DNA from: Sphingobacterium spiritivorum | Lineage (GTDB): Bacteria > Bacteroidota > Bacteroidia > Sphingobacteriales > Sphingobacteriaceae | Direction: 5' to 3' | Assembly: GCF_016725325.1 (NCBI RefSeq) | Contig: NZ_CP068083.1 | Coordinates: 1-64,000 of the forward strand | DNA: 64,000 nucleotides | In this document: piece by piece, positions 23,411-33,434 of the stretch | Layout: each line of letters opens with the position of its first letter | Position numbering within the stretch: position 1 is the first letter of the stretch | Notes under the pieces: generated by a model | The model's input: the letters and a program-made list of their open reading frames with translations, nothing else | What the model was told of the DNA's origin: nothing | Databases searched by the model: none | Program-made: the position numbers and the translations under genes

Positions 23411-23761
23411 ATAATTATTTTTGATGTTATTTTTTATTTCTTTTACCGGATTTACAATGGGTTACCTAAGGATGTTGATCCGGAAACTAGTGCTAGTCTG
23501 GCATTAGGAGCGTGTATTGGGCTTTTTATAACCAAAATCGTAAATATAATATTATTTAATTTTTTAAGTTTTGATATTGGAGTTTGGCCAAAATTTGTTT
23601 TTTGTATTGTTATAAGTTTTTCTATCTATTGGCATTATGAGATCAAAGGAAATTGGATTGAAGTCATGAATAGAAAACCGTTATTTTTTAACAGTAAACC
23701 ATTATCAATTATTATAACCATATTGTTTTTTCTTATTACTGTTTCAACTTTATTTTGGTGA
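23411..23761 (+). pseudogene. Membrane-protein frame without a canonical start codon
   Basis: There are 116 sense codons open from ATA (23411) to TGA (23759-23761), in the same frame as, and just after, the stop of paralogue A. The encoded text is clearly protein-like: IIFDVIFYFFYRIYNGLP at the start, a hydrophobic SLALGACIGLFITKIVNIIL segment, a second one (KFVFCIVISFSIYW) and a third at the end (SIIITILFFLIT). Bacteroidota genomes hold many small membrane proteins that begin this way. The first in-frame ATG (23666) would leave only 31 residues. So it uses ATA/ATT as start, or the ATG was mutated, or there is a sequencing error. It ends 18 bp before the next gene. Confidence 0.55.
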
Positions 23762-23779
23762 TTTATTAGTGGAAGAAGG

Positions 23780-24280
23780 ATGAAAATAAATAGAAAATAT
23801 ATCTGGATACTGGGAATTGGAATATTCGTGTATCTGGTATTCCCTTTTATGAAAGATCTATTGTCCCCCGGAAGCAATGTATATTCGGAAAAATATCGTA
23901 TTGATATGGAAAGGGACACTTTATTAAATCTTTTGAATAAATTTAACGCAAACAATGAATTTAATGATTCCTCTTATTTCTCAACAAAAAAAAATCCATA
24001 TTATTATTATTATTATGGGCCGGTACTTGACCGTAAACACGATAAAGTATTTTACATTGGTATTCCCAATCCTGACATAGAACAAAAAGACAGTAAAATT
24101 AATCTTCTTTCGATGAAGACAGGTCTTAATGAAGTTACTTTGGTTAATGGCAAACCCAAAAACAAAGAAGAGAAGTTAAAGAGAGAAAATGCAATCAAAG
24201 ATTTTGAAGATAATATTTTGGATAGTTTAAAAATTACATATACAAAAATAGACTTCTTAGCATCTTTAGGACTTAAATAA
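23780..24280 (+). CDS. Hypothetical single-span protein
   Basis: 166 residues. An N-terminal membrane helix (KYIWILGIGIFVYLVFPFM, about 6-24) is followed by a hydrophilic domain with a run of six tyrosines (PYYYYYYGP, near residue 73-81) and a lysine/glutamate-rich C-terminal helix. It lies between the two paralogues and may be part of one transcript with them. No family recognised. Confidence 0.6.
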   Translation: MKINRKYIWILGIGIFVYLVFPFMKDLLSPGSNVYSEKYRIDMERDTLLNLLNKFNANNEFNDSSYFSTKKNPYYYYYYGPVLDRKHDKVFYIGIPNPDIEQKDSKINLLSMKTGLNEVTLVNGKPKNKEEKLKRENAIKDFEDNILDSLKITYTKIDFLASLGLK

Positions 24281-24362
24281 GTGACTGCTAATATTTGTAT
24301 TTTGGTTAAACCTAAACAACCAGGATAGTTCGTCTTAACACCAATCCTATGCTGCCATAATT

Positions 24363-25082
24363 ATGAAAAAATCTTCTCAAATTATAATACTGATTATTAG
24401 CTTCGGAATTTTTTGCTATACAATATTTGAAGTATGGCAGATCTGGAAATTTTCACAAAATGATAAGTATGGTGGCGTAAAAAATGTACCCGAAGCTTAT
24501 CTCTCGATTCTCGCTTCAGATAAAAGTCATTATGATGGTGCATCTACAGTTATTTATTCGACCAGACCACCTCTTTCTTCTTTTAAATATGATAATAAAT
24601 ATAATATTTCTGTATTTTCTCTTGATCTGTTAGAGAATAAACCCCTAAACAAAATAATTAGAATAGGTAATCCAGTTAGTGATATTGATATCAGCTCAGG
24701 TGTTGGATACTCAAAATTTGATAATCTTGTTGCTTTCACGTTTGTAATATCTGAACCTGCAAAGGCTATAAAAGGTATGGATCTAATTATTGAAGAAAAC
24801 AAAATTATTGATCGTTTAATAGAAAACGACTCTGTAATTTGTTATTATCTACCAAATTCTGGAGGAATAAAACTAAAATATGAGGATGATTCTTATTGTG
24901 ATGTCGTTTTTAAAACAGAACCTAATCAAATTGCAAATTTTAATGGAAAGACAAACATTGGATTAATAATGAAAAAACAGAACAAAAAACTAATAATTGC
25001 AGCGGTTTCTAGAAAAAATAATGTTGTGCCTGAATTGTCTGAAAATGTATTATTAGATTTAATTAATGGTGAAAACCAATAG
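24363..25082 (+). CDS. Hypothetical membrane-anchored protein, paralogue A'
   Basis: 239 residues, a close relative of the protein coded at 22673. The N-terminal anchor is identical over the first 26 residues, and the blocks SLDLLENKPLNKI, IIDRLIENDSVICYYLPNS and NNVVPELSENVLLDL are shared. The middle (about residues 30-60 and 95-125) has diverged. The DNA match also covers a few bases upstream of the ATG (GCTGCC...TAAT), so duplication included the translation start. Function unknown. Confidence 0.65.
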   Translation: MKKSSQIIILIISFGIFCYTIFEVWQIWKFSQNDKYGGVKNVPEAYLSILASDKSHYDGASTVIYSTRPPLSSFKYDNKYNISVFSLDLLENKPLNKIIRIGNPVSDIDISSGVGYSKFDNLVAFTFVISEPAKAIKGMDLIIEENKIIDRLIENDSVICYYLPNSGGIKLKYEDDSYCDVVFKTEPNQIANFNGKTNIGLIMKKQNKKLIIAAVSRKNNVVPELSENVLLDLINGENQ

Positions 25083-25230
25083 TCTAAATTTTAAAATATG
25101 CTATTTTTTGTATTATTATGATTACCTTGACCAATGAAATAATATAAAAACAGAAAAAGTCTTTAACTATTCTATTTCCATTCTAATATTATATCAAGTA
25201 GTATTATATCACACATTTAAATAATGTTAT

Positions 25231-27399
25231 ATGGAATTTAGGGATTGTCACGAGGAAAAAATACATTTGTGTGGTTTAATTCAGGATTTAGGATATCTGT
25301 TTGTTTTTGATGAATCCCGGATTTGTACTGCAGCTAGTGACAACGTTATTCAGATCGATAATATTCCTGTAGAAAAATATCTGGGAATGACCGTTGATCA
25401 GGTATTATCCCTACTGACAAAAAGTGACAGCTTTATCTTCGAATCTATAAATCAACATCTCAATACATCAATTTTTTATCGCTTTGCAGAAAGAATTCAG
25501 ATTAATAATATAGATTATGATTTGAGTATTTATAAATATGGAGATAATATTTATATAGAAATTGAGCTTTGCAATACACAGCAAATAAAGCCTACAAAAC
25601 TATATTATTATGCCAAATACCTCGAAGATAACAAATCAAAGGTATGGGAATGTCTTACAAATCTAATACGTCAGATTATAAATTACGACAGAGTAATGGT
25701 GTATCAGTTTCTGGAAGACAACAGCGGAAAGGTAATCGCTGAATCAAAATCTGATAACATGCATTCTTTGCTTGGATACCGTTATCCTGAATTCGACATT
25801 CCTCAGCAAGCGCGTGAACTCTATACTATTTTTCTTGCACGACATACAGCCGATACAGACGGGCTTACCCATCAAATTATAAGCAATTCAAAACAGGAAA
25901 TTGATTTAACGAAATGCAGTTTACGTGCTATGTCTCCCATACATTTGCAATATTTGAAAAATTCCAAAGCGCAGGCCAGTGCGAGTTTTTCTATTATTCA
26001 GGATGGTAAGTTGTGGGGCTTGGTCACTTGTCAGAATAGCAAGCCATTACATGTGGATTTGGCACAAAGGCATCTGTGTACTTTTCTTACACAGTTCGCC
26101 ACTAATCATCACATCTCTGAATTGCTGAAAGAAGACTTGGAAACTCAAAATGTGATGTATATCCTGGAAAAAGAGCTTAAAAGTGATTTACTGATTGACA
26201 GAGATATCCATTATGTCCTTGAAACATTCGGAGAGCGCATCATGAAAATGGTAGAGGCCGATGGTATAATTATCAAGCACAGCAAAGGTGAAAAATTTTA
26301 TGGCGAGGTTCCCGGCAATATTCAGTTAAAAGAGATTGAACATTACTTAAAAAATGAGAATACCAGTTTGTATTCTACCCATGAGTTTATTTCTAAAACA
26401 GCAGATGATAATTTATTCCCAGGAATTATAAGAGCTGAAATACTAACGGAATCCCAATGGAAAATATATCTTTTTCGAAAAGAAGTTTTGATAGAGGAAT
26501 TATGGGCCGGAAAACCGGAAAAGCAATTAAATTATGATGCGGACAGAAAAATTAACTATCCTTCTCCCCGTACATCTTTTGAGGCATGGAGACAGATAAC
26601 ACGTGGAAAGGCAACACCATGGCTAAAGGTTTAATTGTTATTTCTTGAGCGGATTGTATACATTATTCAGCAAGCTATAGCTAAAAGAAATGCTGAAATT
26701 GATCAGCTGAATAAAGATCTTATCCGTTCAAACAATGCTTTAGACACCTTTAGTTATACGCTAACACACGATCTTAAGAATCCCCTGTCTTCTATTCAGC
26801 TCGGAGCTCAGATGATATTAATGAAAAAGAATCTGTCTGAAGAACTTTTGCACAGATTGGGTACAAATATATTAGAAGCTTCGAATTTAATTACAGAAAT
26901 GATCAATAAGGTTCATGAGCTGTCAAAATCAAATTCAGTTGCATTAGACCTTGAAATAATAGATCCAAAAAACAAAATCATTACTATTGCAGAAAGTAGT
27001 AAGGATCAATATAATGTAGGTAATTTAGAATTTGTAATGGGCGAAATCTTACCTGTCAGAGGAGAAAGAACGCTTTTATACCAATTGTTTCTGAATATCT
27101 TAGGGAATGCAATCAAATATAGCAGTAAAGAGGATAATCCAAAAGTCGAAGTATACAGCATAAAATCCGGCAGCAAAGTGATATATTTTATATCAGACAA
27201 CGGAATAGGAATGGATTTAAAAGAGGGGAATAATATATTTGAGATCTTTCAGAGACTACCTAACTCTTCCGGTTATGATGGTTCGGGAATCGGGTTGTCA
27301 ATTGTAAAAAGAATTATTGACAGATTGGGTGCTGAGATTAAAGTAGAGAGTCAATTGGGTATAGGAACACAATTTCAGATACATTTCAATCTTACCTAA
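25231..27399 (+). pseudogene. Bacteriophytochrome histidine kinase broken by an in-frame stop
   Basis: One continuous frame is interrupted only by TAA at 26632-26634. The first part (467 codons) has the phytochrome photosensor: PAS domain with Cys6 ahead of EKIHLCGLIQDLG, the likely bilin-binding cysteine; GAF domain with DIPQQARELY and SPIHLQYLKN; PHY domain with SPRTSFEAWRQ and TPW. The second part (254 codons) has a coiled linker, the H box THDLKNPL, N box LNILGNAIKYS, G1 DNGIGMD and G2 GSGIGLSIVK. The stop falls between the PHY tongue and the linker helix, so light sensing and kinase are separated. No biliverdin-forming heme oxygenase is coded nearby. Confidence 0.88.
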
Positions 27400-27523
27400 A
27401 AGATATTACATTCAAATACGCATTAAGTAAATAACACACACTTTTGCCGGGAGGATGTCTCTTACTATTCAAAGTAAAAAGTAATTATATACTGGTCACT
27501 ATATACCGGAAATCTTTGTTCTA

Positions 27524-28438
27524 TTATTCAAACTTTAATATTCGGGAAGTAAGTCTGCCGTTTCCTTCTATTTCAATACGATCAGAGAACAGCCTCATGA
27601 TTCCGTAAGCATTCTGAGATTCTGTTTCGATCATTCCTTCCAGCGTGATCATAGGAATACCCTTATACTGTGCAAAATTTCCTTCATGATGATGTCCGGA
27701 TATAACAGCACGTATATGTGGATGCTTTTCCATAACTGCTAATATTTCTCTGTTATTCAGAGCTTCAAATCCATTCTCCGGAAAAAGCGGATGGTGGGTA
27801 AAAATAATAATATCTCTGGAAGCAGCCTCAGCTTCGGCAAGCTGTTTCTGCAGCCATGACAACTGTGCGGTACTGATACCACCATTCCAGGGTGCCGCAT
27901 TTTTTCTTTCCTGATTTTTCAGATTTGTATTCAGCCTGTTCCAGTCTTCAAAAGCGGCAGTTCCTTCCGTACTGGCATATTTAGAAAGTTCATTTGTATT
28001 GAGAATGATAAAAGTCCAGTTTCCAACATCCCATTTATAATAAGACGAGGGCATCCTGAACTGCAAAAACAAGCTGTCTTTATCCGGTGCGTCTACATAG
28101 TCATGATTTCCAAGCAAACCATACACAGGACTTTTCAATTTTTCTAACCGGGACATAACAGCAGGGAGGTCTTTAATTCCCTGATCAACAAAGTCACCCA
28201 TAACCACAGAAAAATCCAATGAAGCTTTATTAAAAACAGAAACTGCCGTATCCAGCTTTAGAAGTGACTTCCTGTAATAGCGGGATCCGCTAACCTCTTT
28301 TTCGGCATATTGCGGGTCTGCAATCAGACCAATTTGAACAGGCTTCTTAACGTGTTGTGCATCTGAATTGAAATACAAAACAGAAAATAAAAAACACAGG
28401 AGTAACAATTTAAAATTCAGTATTTCTTTATTTTTCAT
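27524..28438 (-). CDS. Secreted metallophosphoesterase
   Basis: About 305 residues from ATG at 28438, which places a signal sequence (ILNFKLLLLCFLFSVLYF, cut near SDAQ) at the N-terminus. A longer frame from 28522 only translates a 24-bp tandem repeat and is unlikely. Metal-binding motifs of the calcineurin-like fold are in order: IGLIADPQY, VVMGDFVDQG, LLGNHDY, FTHHPLF and ISGHHHEGNF. The substrate is a phosphoester, possibly of a nucleotide or sugar, in the periplasm. It is a single gene following a terminator hairpin. Confidence 0.85.
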   Translation of the reverse strand: MKNKEILNFKLLLLCFLFSVLYFNSDAQHVKKPVQIGLIADPQYAEKEVSGSRYYRKSLLKLDTAVSVFNKASLDFSVVMGDFVDQGIKDLPAVMSRLEKLKSPVYGLLGNHDYVDAPDKDSLFLQFRMPSSYYKWDVGNWTFIILNTNELSKYASTEGTAAFEDWNRLNTNLKNQERKNAAPWNGGISTAQLSWLQKQLAEAEAASRDIIIFTHHPLFPENGFEALNNREILAVMEKHPHIRAVISGHHHEGNFAQYKGIPMITLEGMIETESQNAYGIMRLFSDRIEIEGNGRLTSRILKFE

Positions 28439-28466
28439 CAGGTTAATTGGGATTGCTTTGCCAGAC

Positions 28467-28514
28467 TTGTTTCCAATATTATGCATAAAATTGTTTCCAA
28501 TATTATGCATAAAA
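28467..28514. repeat. Perfect 24-bp tandem duplication
   Basis: The unit TTGTTTCCAATATTATGCAT plus AAAA (28467-28490) is repeated without change at 28491-28514, in the leader of the metallophosphoesterase. Each unit contains the palindrome ATGCAT. Confidence 0.85.
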
Positions 28515-28519
28515 TACAA

Positions 28520-28560
28520 CAAAGCAACAATTCATCTATGCAAATGAGATTGTTGCTTTG
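28520..28560 (-). terminator. Terminator of hchA
   Basis: CAAAGCAACAAT (28520-28531) and ATTGTTGCTTTG (28549-28560), a perfect 12-bp stem, between the hchA stop and the next minus-strand gene. Confidence 0.6.
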
Positions 28561-28599
28561 TTTAAAGAATTCGCATCAATAGACTTCCTGAAGACTACA

Positions 28600-29451
28600 T
28601 TACTTTCCAAGAAGAGCTTCCGCACTTACTTTACCAAAAGCATTTGCAGCCAAAGGGCTATCGCCAGTTATCAATTTTCGGTCTACATGACAGGCACCGC
28701 TAATATCCGTATTCAGAATTTCAATTCCTAATGCTTCGAGTTTTTCTCCGTAAAACCAGGGCATATCACCGGGAACATATCCAATTTCGGGCGTTTTAGT
28801 ATCGATCTCATCCGGAAATGATTTGATCTGGTAACCTTTGTATGGAAATTTATCCGGAGACTCACCGTGGGAAGCCGCAAGCAAGGCCGCCGGGCCATGG
28901 CAGATCGCCAGCATAAATATATCCTTATCCAGAGACCAGTTGATTATCTTTTTTAAATCTTCATTTTCAGGCAAACCCAGCATAGCACCATGACCACCGG
29001 GAATAAATACAGCTACATATTCCGTTGAGGTCTGCATGCCATCCGCTACAAACTGATGAAGACTCTTTGGTTTGTCAAATTGATATTCATATTTAGCCAG
29101 AATTTCTTTGACTGCTTCATCTTCGGCAGGCATAGCCCACATTTCCAGTGCTACAGGCTTGCCGGTTGCGGTATAAATGTCGGCTTCAAAGCCCGCAGCC
29201 TCCAGATGAAGCAAAGGAACCAATGTCTCTACAGGATGGTTTCCGGTAGAAAACTTTTTGCCGTTTTTCATTTCCATATACCGCTCTTCAGTACATACAA
29301 CCAATATTTTTTTATTTTTATTGCTGTTTGCATTTTTGTAAACCGCATGATCATAGTCGGTCTTAGATGTAACAAACATAGCTCTGGAAAATGCAGATGG
29401 CTCATAACCTGTCCCGTCAAAAACAGGATCTTTACTTAGTTCTTGTGTCAT
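28600..29451 (-). CDS. hchA: Protein/nucleic acid deglycase HchA (Hsp31)
   Basis: 283 residues, the same length as E. coli Hsp31, which it follows closely: FSTGNHPVETLVPL, EYVAVFIPGGHGAMLGLPE, ICHGPAALLAASHG (Cys184 and His185, the catalytic pair) and RKLITGDSPLAANAFGK. The enzyme removes glyoxal and methylglyoxal adducts from proteins and nucleotides and acts as a holding chaperone in the cytoplasm. Monocistronic by its own terminator. Identification is near certain. Confidence 0.95.
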   Translation of the reverse strand: MTQELSKDPVFDGTGYEPSAFSRAMFVTSKTDYDHAVYKNANSNKNKKILVVCTEERYMEMKNGKKFSTGNHPVETLVPLLHLEAAGFEADIYTATGKPVALEMWAMPAEDEAVKEILAKYEYQFDKPKSLHQFVADGMQTSTEYVAVFIPGGHGAMLGLPENEDLKKIINWSLDKDIFMLAICHGPAALLAASHGESPDKFPYKGYQIKSFPDEIDTKTPEIGYVPGDMPWFYGEKLEALGIEILNTDISGACHVDRKLITGDSPLAANAFGKVSAEALLGK

Positions 29452-29568
29452 AGTTTATCGCTTTATTCTACACTTATAACAGCTATCTGACTCAATTGTG
29501 TTTCTCTTTTTTAAAATTCCTTAGCGTATGCCCGTCACAGATGTTCAGGCGTAAAAGATCATATTTCT

Positions 29569-32208
29569 TTATTTCAGATCTAAGCGCAGCGTATGTTTTC
29601 CGGCTTCCAGCGTTATGACATTCGCATTCCTGATATTTTCAGGAGGATAAAAGGTCGCTGATGAATTCGCCGGAATTTCGACATCATATAGTATAGTTTC
29701 ACCATGGACAGCCCATGAGGATAGAATATCTCCGTAAGGAGAGGTATGCGTTACAGAAGATTGATTCAGACCTTTTGGAAATATAGGTTTTAACAGAATA
29801 TGCTTAAATCCGGGTTGCTCCGGATCCGGTAATATACCTCCTATGGATTTAAAGAACCAGCCACCGATCTCTCCAAACATCATATGATTATCTGAAATAT
29901 CTCTTTTGGCATTTAAATCCCAGTTTTCGAGTAAAGTAGTTGCTCCATTTACGATCCACCATCCCCAGGAAGGATATGTATCCTGTACAGCTACTTTATA
30001 GGCCGTCTCGCCATAGCCGTTTTCCTTCAAGGCATTCAGCAAAGCCTTTGCACCTAATACGCCTACATCCAGATGAAAATCTGTTTCTTCCACTTTCCGG
30101 TTTAAGTTGGATGCTACCTTTTCTTTTATATTTTCCGGAACCACACCCCAGTAAAGCGGAACACTTAATTCGGTCTGTGTTCCACTGGCGTAGATACCTT
30201 TGGAGGCATTTAAAAACTTACTATTGATGGCCGTTTTGATCTTTTGATGCAGGGCTTCATATTTCTTTTGATCTTCTGTTTTCCCAAGCAACTTAGCTGC
30301 AGAAGCCAGAATAGTCGCATCCACAAAAAAGTAAACCGAGGACGTAAGTTCCAGGTTAGATTGTGATTTGACCGGCACCCAGTCCCCTCTTCCAAAAGTC
30401 GTCAGGCCACCGGGACTGATACTGTCCACATAATCCACATAACGTTTTATATGCGGATAACAATCCTCCAGCAATCGTACATCTCCGTAAAACATGTATG
30501 CCTCCCACGGAATAATAGCAATCGTACTCGTCCAGTCCAATCCGTTAGCAGTACCATATCCCCACCCTCCGGTAGGAATAATATCCGGCAGCACACCATC
30601 AGGCCGCTGCTCATCTCTGTGATCCGCCATCCACTTCTCATACACAGTGATGGCATCGAAATTATAAAATGCAGTTTCAATAGCCAGATGCCCGTCTCCG
30701 GTCCAGCCGTTCTTCTCTCTTTGCGGGCAATCCGTAGGATATCCCATCAGATTGGACAGGTAAGCATTATTAGTCGCTTTCCATAGATTGTTTACTAAAG
30801 ATGAAGAGGTAGCCAACTCACCAACAGGACGTACATCGCTATGCATAAAATAAGCCTTTAGCGTGGATTCATCCATTACGATGGGTTCACTGCTATTTAC
30901 TTCCACATAACGAAAACCTTTATAGGTAAATCTGGACATAAATTCATCTTCCTTTTTACCACTGAGGGTAACGATGTCCGTTTGAAAAGGTTCGGTCTTC
31001 TTATCCCCCAGATAATACACGTCAATATTAGACTGATCAAGTCTTCCGTCAGGATGTAAGCGCTCTCCATGCCGGATATGAAGAACAGTACCTTCCCGGC
31101 CGCTGATTTTTAATTCTGTGACTCCAGCCATATTCTGCCCCATATCGAATACATAGGTTTTTTCATCTATTTTACGAACAGATTGGGGTTTGTAAGATTT
31201 GACTAAGCGGATAGGTGCAATCTGTTGGGAGACGATAGTTGATGAAGGTGGATTCCTGAAGCGGACAGGCTGCCATGCGGAATCATCAAATCCGGACTTA
31301 TCCCATTCCGGCATTTCCAGACGAGCATCATAATGCTCCCCGGTATAGATATTATTATAGGTAATCGGCCCGGAAGACGTTTTCCAGTTATTATCAGAAA
31401 CAATAGTTTCTTCACTTCCGTCCATATAGACGATATGTAAGTCCATACAAAATGCCGGTCTGTCCCGCCATGGAGCCTTATGAAAATCCCAGACGGCTAA
31501 AGGCTGATGATTATACCAGCCATTACCCAATAGTATACCCACTGCATTTTTTCCGGAGCGAAGCTGAGCCGTCACATCCTCCACCACATACAGGGTACGT
31601 TTGTCAAAACGGGTATACATGGGATTCAGGCGCTGATCACCGATCCTCTTCCCATTTACAGAAAGCTCATAGAGTCCGGCCACAGCCACATAAGCACGGG
31701 CAGATTTAATTGATTTTTGAATAGTGAATGTTCTCCTGAAATACGGCGCAGCCTTATAATGGATATCGTGATTGTCGCTAATCCATTTCCCTTTCCAACG
31801 CTCCCCTCCCATCATACCGGTCTCAAAAGATGCAATAGATGAGGTAGCGGGTATTCCGTCCTTATCCCAGACTCTTACCCTCCAAAAGTATTTTGTCTGT
31901 GCTTTCAGAGCCGGTCCTGTGTATGAAACTAGCATATCAGAGACAGATTGCCTTTCACTGTTCCAACGACCTCCTTTACCAGCTGCTAATGCCACAGAAT
32001 CGCTGCTTACAAAGATTTGATAAGCGGATTGCTGCGCCCCTTTCCGCTTATCGCTTAGCTTCCAGCTAAACCGTGGCTTTGGCGTATCTATTCCTAAGGG
32101 ATTTATCAGATGTTCACATTTCAGTTCAATGGGCATACCATCTGTCTGTTCGCCGCTATAAACAATGCTGTTCATACACAAAATAGCAATCAATAAAAAT
32201 TTACGCAT
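29569..32208 (-). CDS. Alpha-L-rhamnosidase, GH78
   Basis: 879 residues with signal peptide (LLIAILCMNSIVYSGE). Domains: an N-terminal Ig-like beta domain (about 30-130, PKPRFSWKLSD, WRVRVWDKDG), a beta-sandwich (about 150-320) carrying a WKGKWISD start, then the (alpha/alpha)6 barrel. The GH78 signature YPTDCPQREKNGWTGDGHL lies at its entrance, and acidic residues around it are the catalytic candidates. A C-terminal beta domain ends the protein. It removes terminal rhamnose from plant glycosides or pectin in the periplasm. No SusC/SusD pair is adjacent, so it is not in a standard polysaccharide locus. Confidence 0.93.
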   Translation of the reverse strand: MRKFLLIAILCMNSIVYSGEQTDGMPIELKCEHLINPLGIDTPKPRFSWKLSDKRKGAQQSAYQIFVSSDSVALAAGKGGRWNSERQSVSDMLVSYTGPALKAQTKYFWRVRVWDKDGIPATSSIASFETGMMGGERWKGKWISDNHDIHYKAAPYFRRTFTIQKSIKSARAYVAVAGLYELSVNGKRIGDQRLNPMYTRFDKRTLYVVEDVTAQLRSGKNAVGILLGNGWYNHQPLAVWDFHKAPWRDRPAFCMDLHIVYMDGSEETIVSDNNWKTSSGPITYNNIYTGEHYDARLEMPEWDKSGFDDSAWQPVRFRNPPSSTIVSQQIAPIRLVKSYKPQSVRKIDEKTYVFDMGQNMAGVTELKISGREGTVLHIRHGERLHPDGRLDQSNIDVYYLGDKKTEPFQTDIVTLSGKKEDEFMSRFTYKGFRYVEVNSSEPIVMDESTLKAYFMHSDVRPVGELATSSSLVNNLWKATNNAYLSNLMGYPTDCPQREKNGWTGDGHLAIETAFYNFDAITVYEKWMADHRDEQRPDGVLPDIIPTGGWGYGTANGLDWTSTIAIIPWEAYMFYGDVRLLEDCYPHIKRYVDYVDSISPGGLTTFGRGDWVPVKSQSNLELTSSVYFFVDATILASAAKLLGKTEDQKKYEALHQKIKTAINSKFLNASKGIYASGTQTELSVPLYWGVVPENIKEKVASNLNRKVEETDFHLDVGVLGAKALLNALKENGYGETAYKVAVQDTYPSWGWWIVNGATTLLENWDLNAKRDISDNHMMFGEIGGWFFKSIGGILPDPEQPGFKHILLKPIFPKGLNQSSVTHTSPYGDILSSWAVHGETILYDVEIPANSSATFYPPENIRNANVITLEAGKHTLRLDLK

Positions 32209-32426
32209 TTCTTATCATATTTTTCATAGCCTTAGCTCCTTCCGGATCAGCGAAAGCAAACAAGTTTGACAACAAAATAATAAGCTATTAAATTGTTTTA
32301 GTTGGTTCAGAAACGAATATATCAATTATTTTCAAGATATCGAAAAGGTTGACAAGGACTTATGATTTGGGAAATTCAATCCCTGTAAGCTACTGTGCCC
32401 CGACAAAAGAAAGGTATGACAGGACG

Positions 32427-32454
32427 AAAAAAAGCGAAGTCGGGACTTCGCTTT
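32427..32454 (-). terminator. Terminator of the lipoprotein gene at 32462
   Basis: AAAGCGAAG (32431-32439) with CTTCGCTTT (32446-32454) and a six-base loop; on the minus strand the stem runs into T residues. Confidence 0.75.
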
Positions 32455-32461
32455 ATAATAT

Positions 32462-32914
32462 CTATTTCTCAAATTCGAAATCTTCTCTTTGATCTGTAAG
32501 CACATCATAGATTACATTTCCTTCTTCAATAATATAACAGATATCCATCTTATCTCCGCTATATCTTACATAAGCAATAAGATCCCGGTTATGGCCATCC
32601 AGACCTTCTTTACCCTCCCCATAATGTTGGTTGATAATATCTGTTTTCTTGTAAATATAGAGAGAGTGTAATGTATATTTTTTATTGGTGAGGGCCGCTT
32701 TTTTTTCTTCCGCTTTATGTTTCAATAGTTTGTACTCCTCCGGACGATACGAAAAGTCTCCCTCGGCATATAAATAATCGATACGGTTTATATTCCCTTC
32801 TTTTTCAAATTCATAGCCGGCAGATACTAAGTCCTTAAGTTCAAAATCACCTTTTTTTTGAGCTACACAACCTGTGATTACAACGAATAGAAGCAAGATT
32901 TTTTTCATTCTCAT
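32462..32914 (-). CDS. Hypothetical lipoprotein
   Basis: 150 residues; a lipoprotein signal with lipobox VITGC places the cysteine at residue 16 (14 if ATG at 32908 is used). The mature part is charged and rich in tyrosine and glutamate (YLYAEGDFSYRPEEYKLL, HSLYIYKKTDIINQHYG). No family recognised. It is single, with its own terminator, divergent from the next gene. Confidence 0.7.
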   Translation of the reverse strand: MRMKKILLLFVVITGCVAQKKGDFELKDLVSAGYEFEKEGNINRIDYLYAEGDFSYRPEEYKLLKHKAEEKKAALTNKKYTLHSLYIYKKTDIINQHYGEGKEGLDGHNRDLIAYVRYSGDKMDICYIIEEGNVIYDVLTDQREDFEFEK

Positions 32915-33056
32915 ATCGATTTATCAAAATATATTTTAAATATACATCTTTGGCTTTTACTTCCGGTATCCCGTTAACCCTTCATTAACCCTTTATTAAC
33001 CAACTGTCCTGGATAAGATATTCATATTTGCGATACAATAAGTAAAAATAGAAACA

Positions 33057-33434
33057 ATGAAAAATCTCACTCTTACAGCAATTACACTCTTGTTTACAGT
33101 ACATGTATTTGCGCAAACATCAGCTACTGCAGAAGCGACGACTTCAAGTAGAACAAGTATTTCGACATCCGTTACGGACAAACAGTTTTCGCTTACAGCC
33201 AGCTTTGACACGGATAAAGAAAAGCAACTAAAAACACTGATAACCAACACACTGGGCAAGCCGGCAGAAAATAGCAAAACATCTGCAACATGGACTTCGT
33301 CAGATGGCTACACGGTCATCCTCAGATCACACCATCTCCTGATAGATGTAGATAAGACAAAGGTTTCTGAAGACATATACAAATCATTTGAACAACTTAA
33401 AACACAGATTCAATCTACTATCAATGCTCATTAA
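33057..33434 (+). CDS. Hypothetical secreted protein
   Basis: 125 residues with signal peptide (NLTLTAITLLFTVHVFAQ, cleaved near residue 20), then a serine/threonine-rich stretch (TSATAEATTSSRTSIST) and a small alpha/beta domain (FSLTASFDTDKEKQLKTLIT, TWTSSDGYTVILRSHHLLI, a C-terminal helix). Probably periplasmic. No family recognised. It lies back to back with the RND operon end. Confidence 0.7.
   Translation: MKNLTLTAITLLFTVHVFAQTSATAEATTSSRTSISTSVTDKQFSLTASFDTDKEKQLKTLITNTLGKPAENSKTSATWTSSDGYTVILRSHHLLIDVDKTKVSEDIYKSFEQLKTQIQSTINAH

Noticed and set aside
5566..25230. Attachment-site direct repeats flanking the element
   Set aside because: Short shared words around 5.6-5.9 kb, 21.9-22.6 kb and 25.1 kb were compared by eye; none was longer than chance. 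A computed repeat search or comparison with an empty site would decide.
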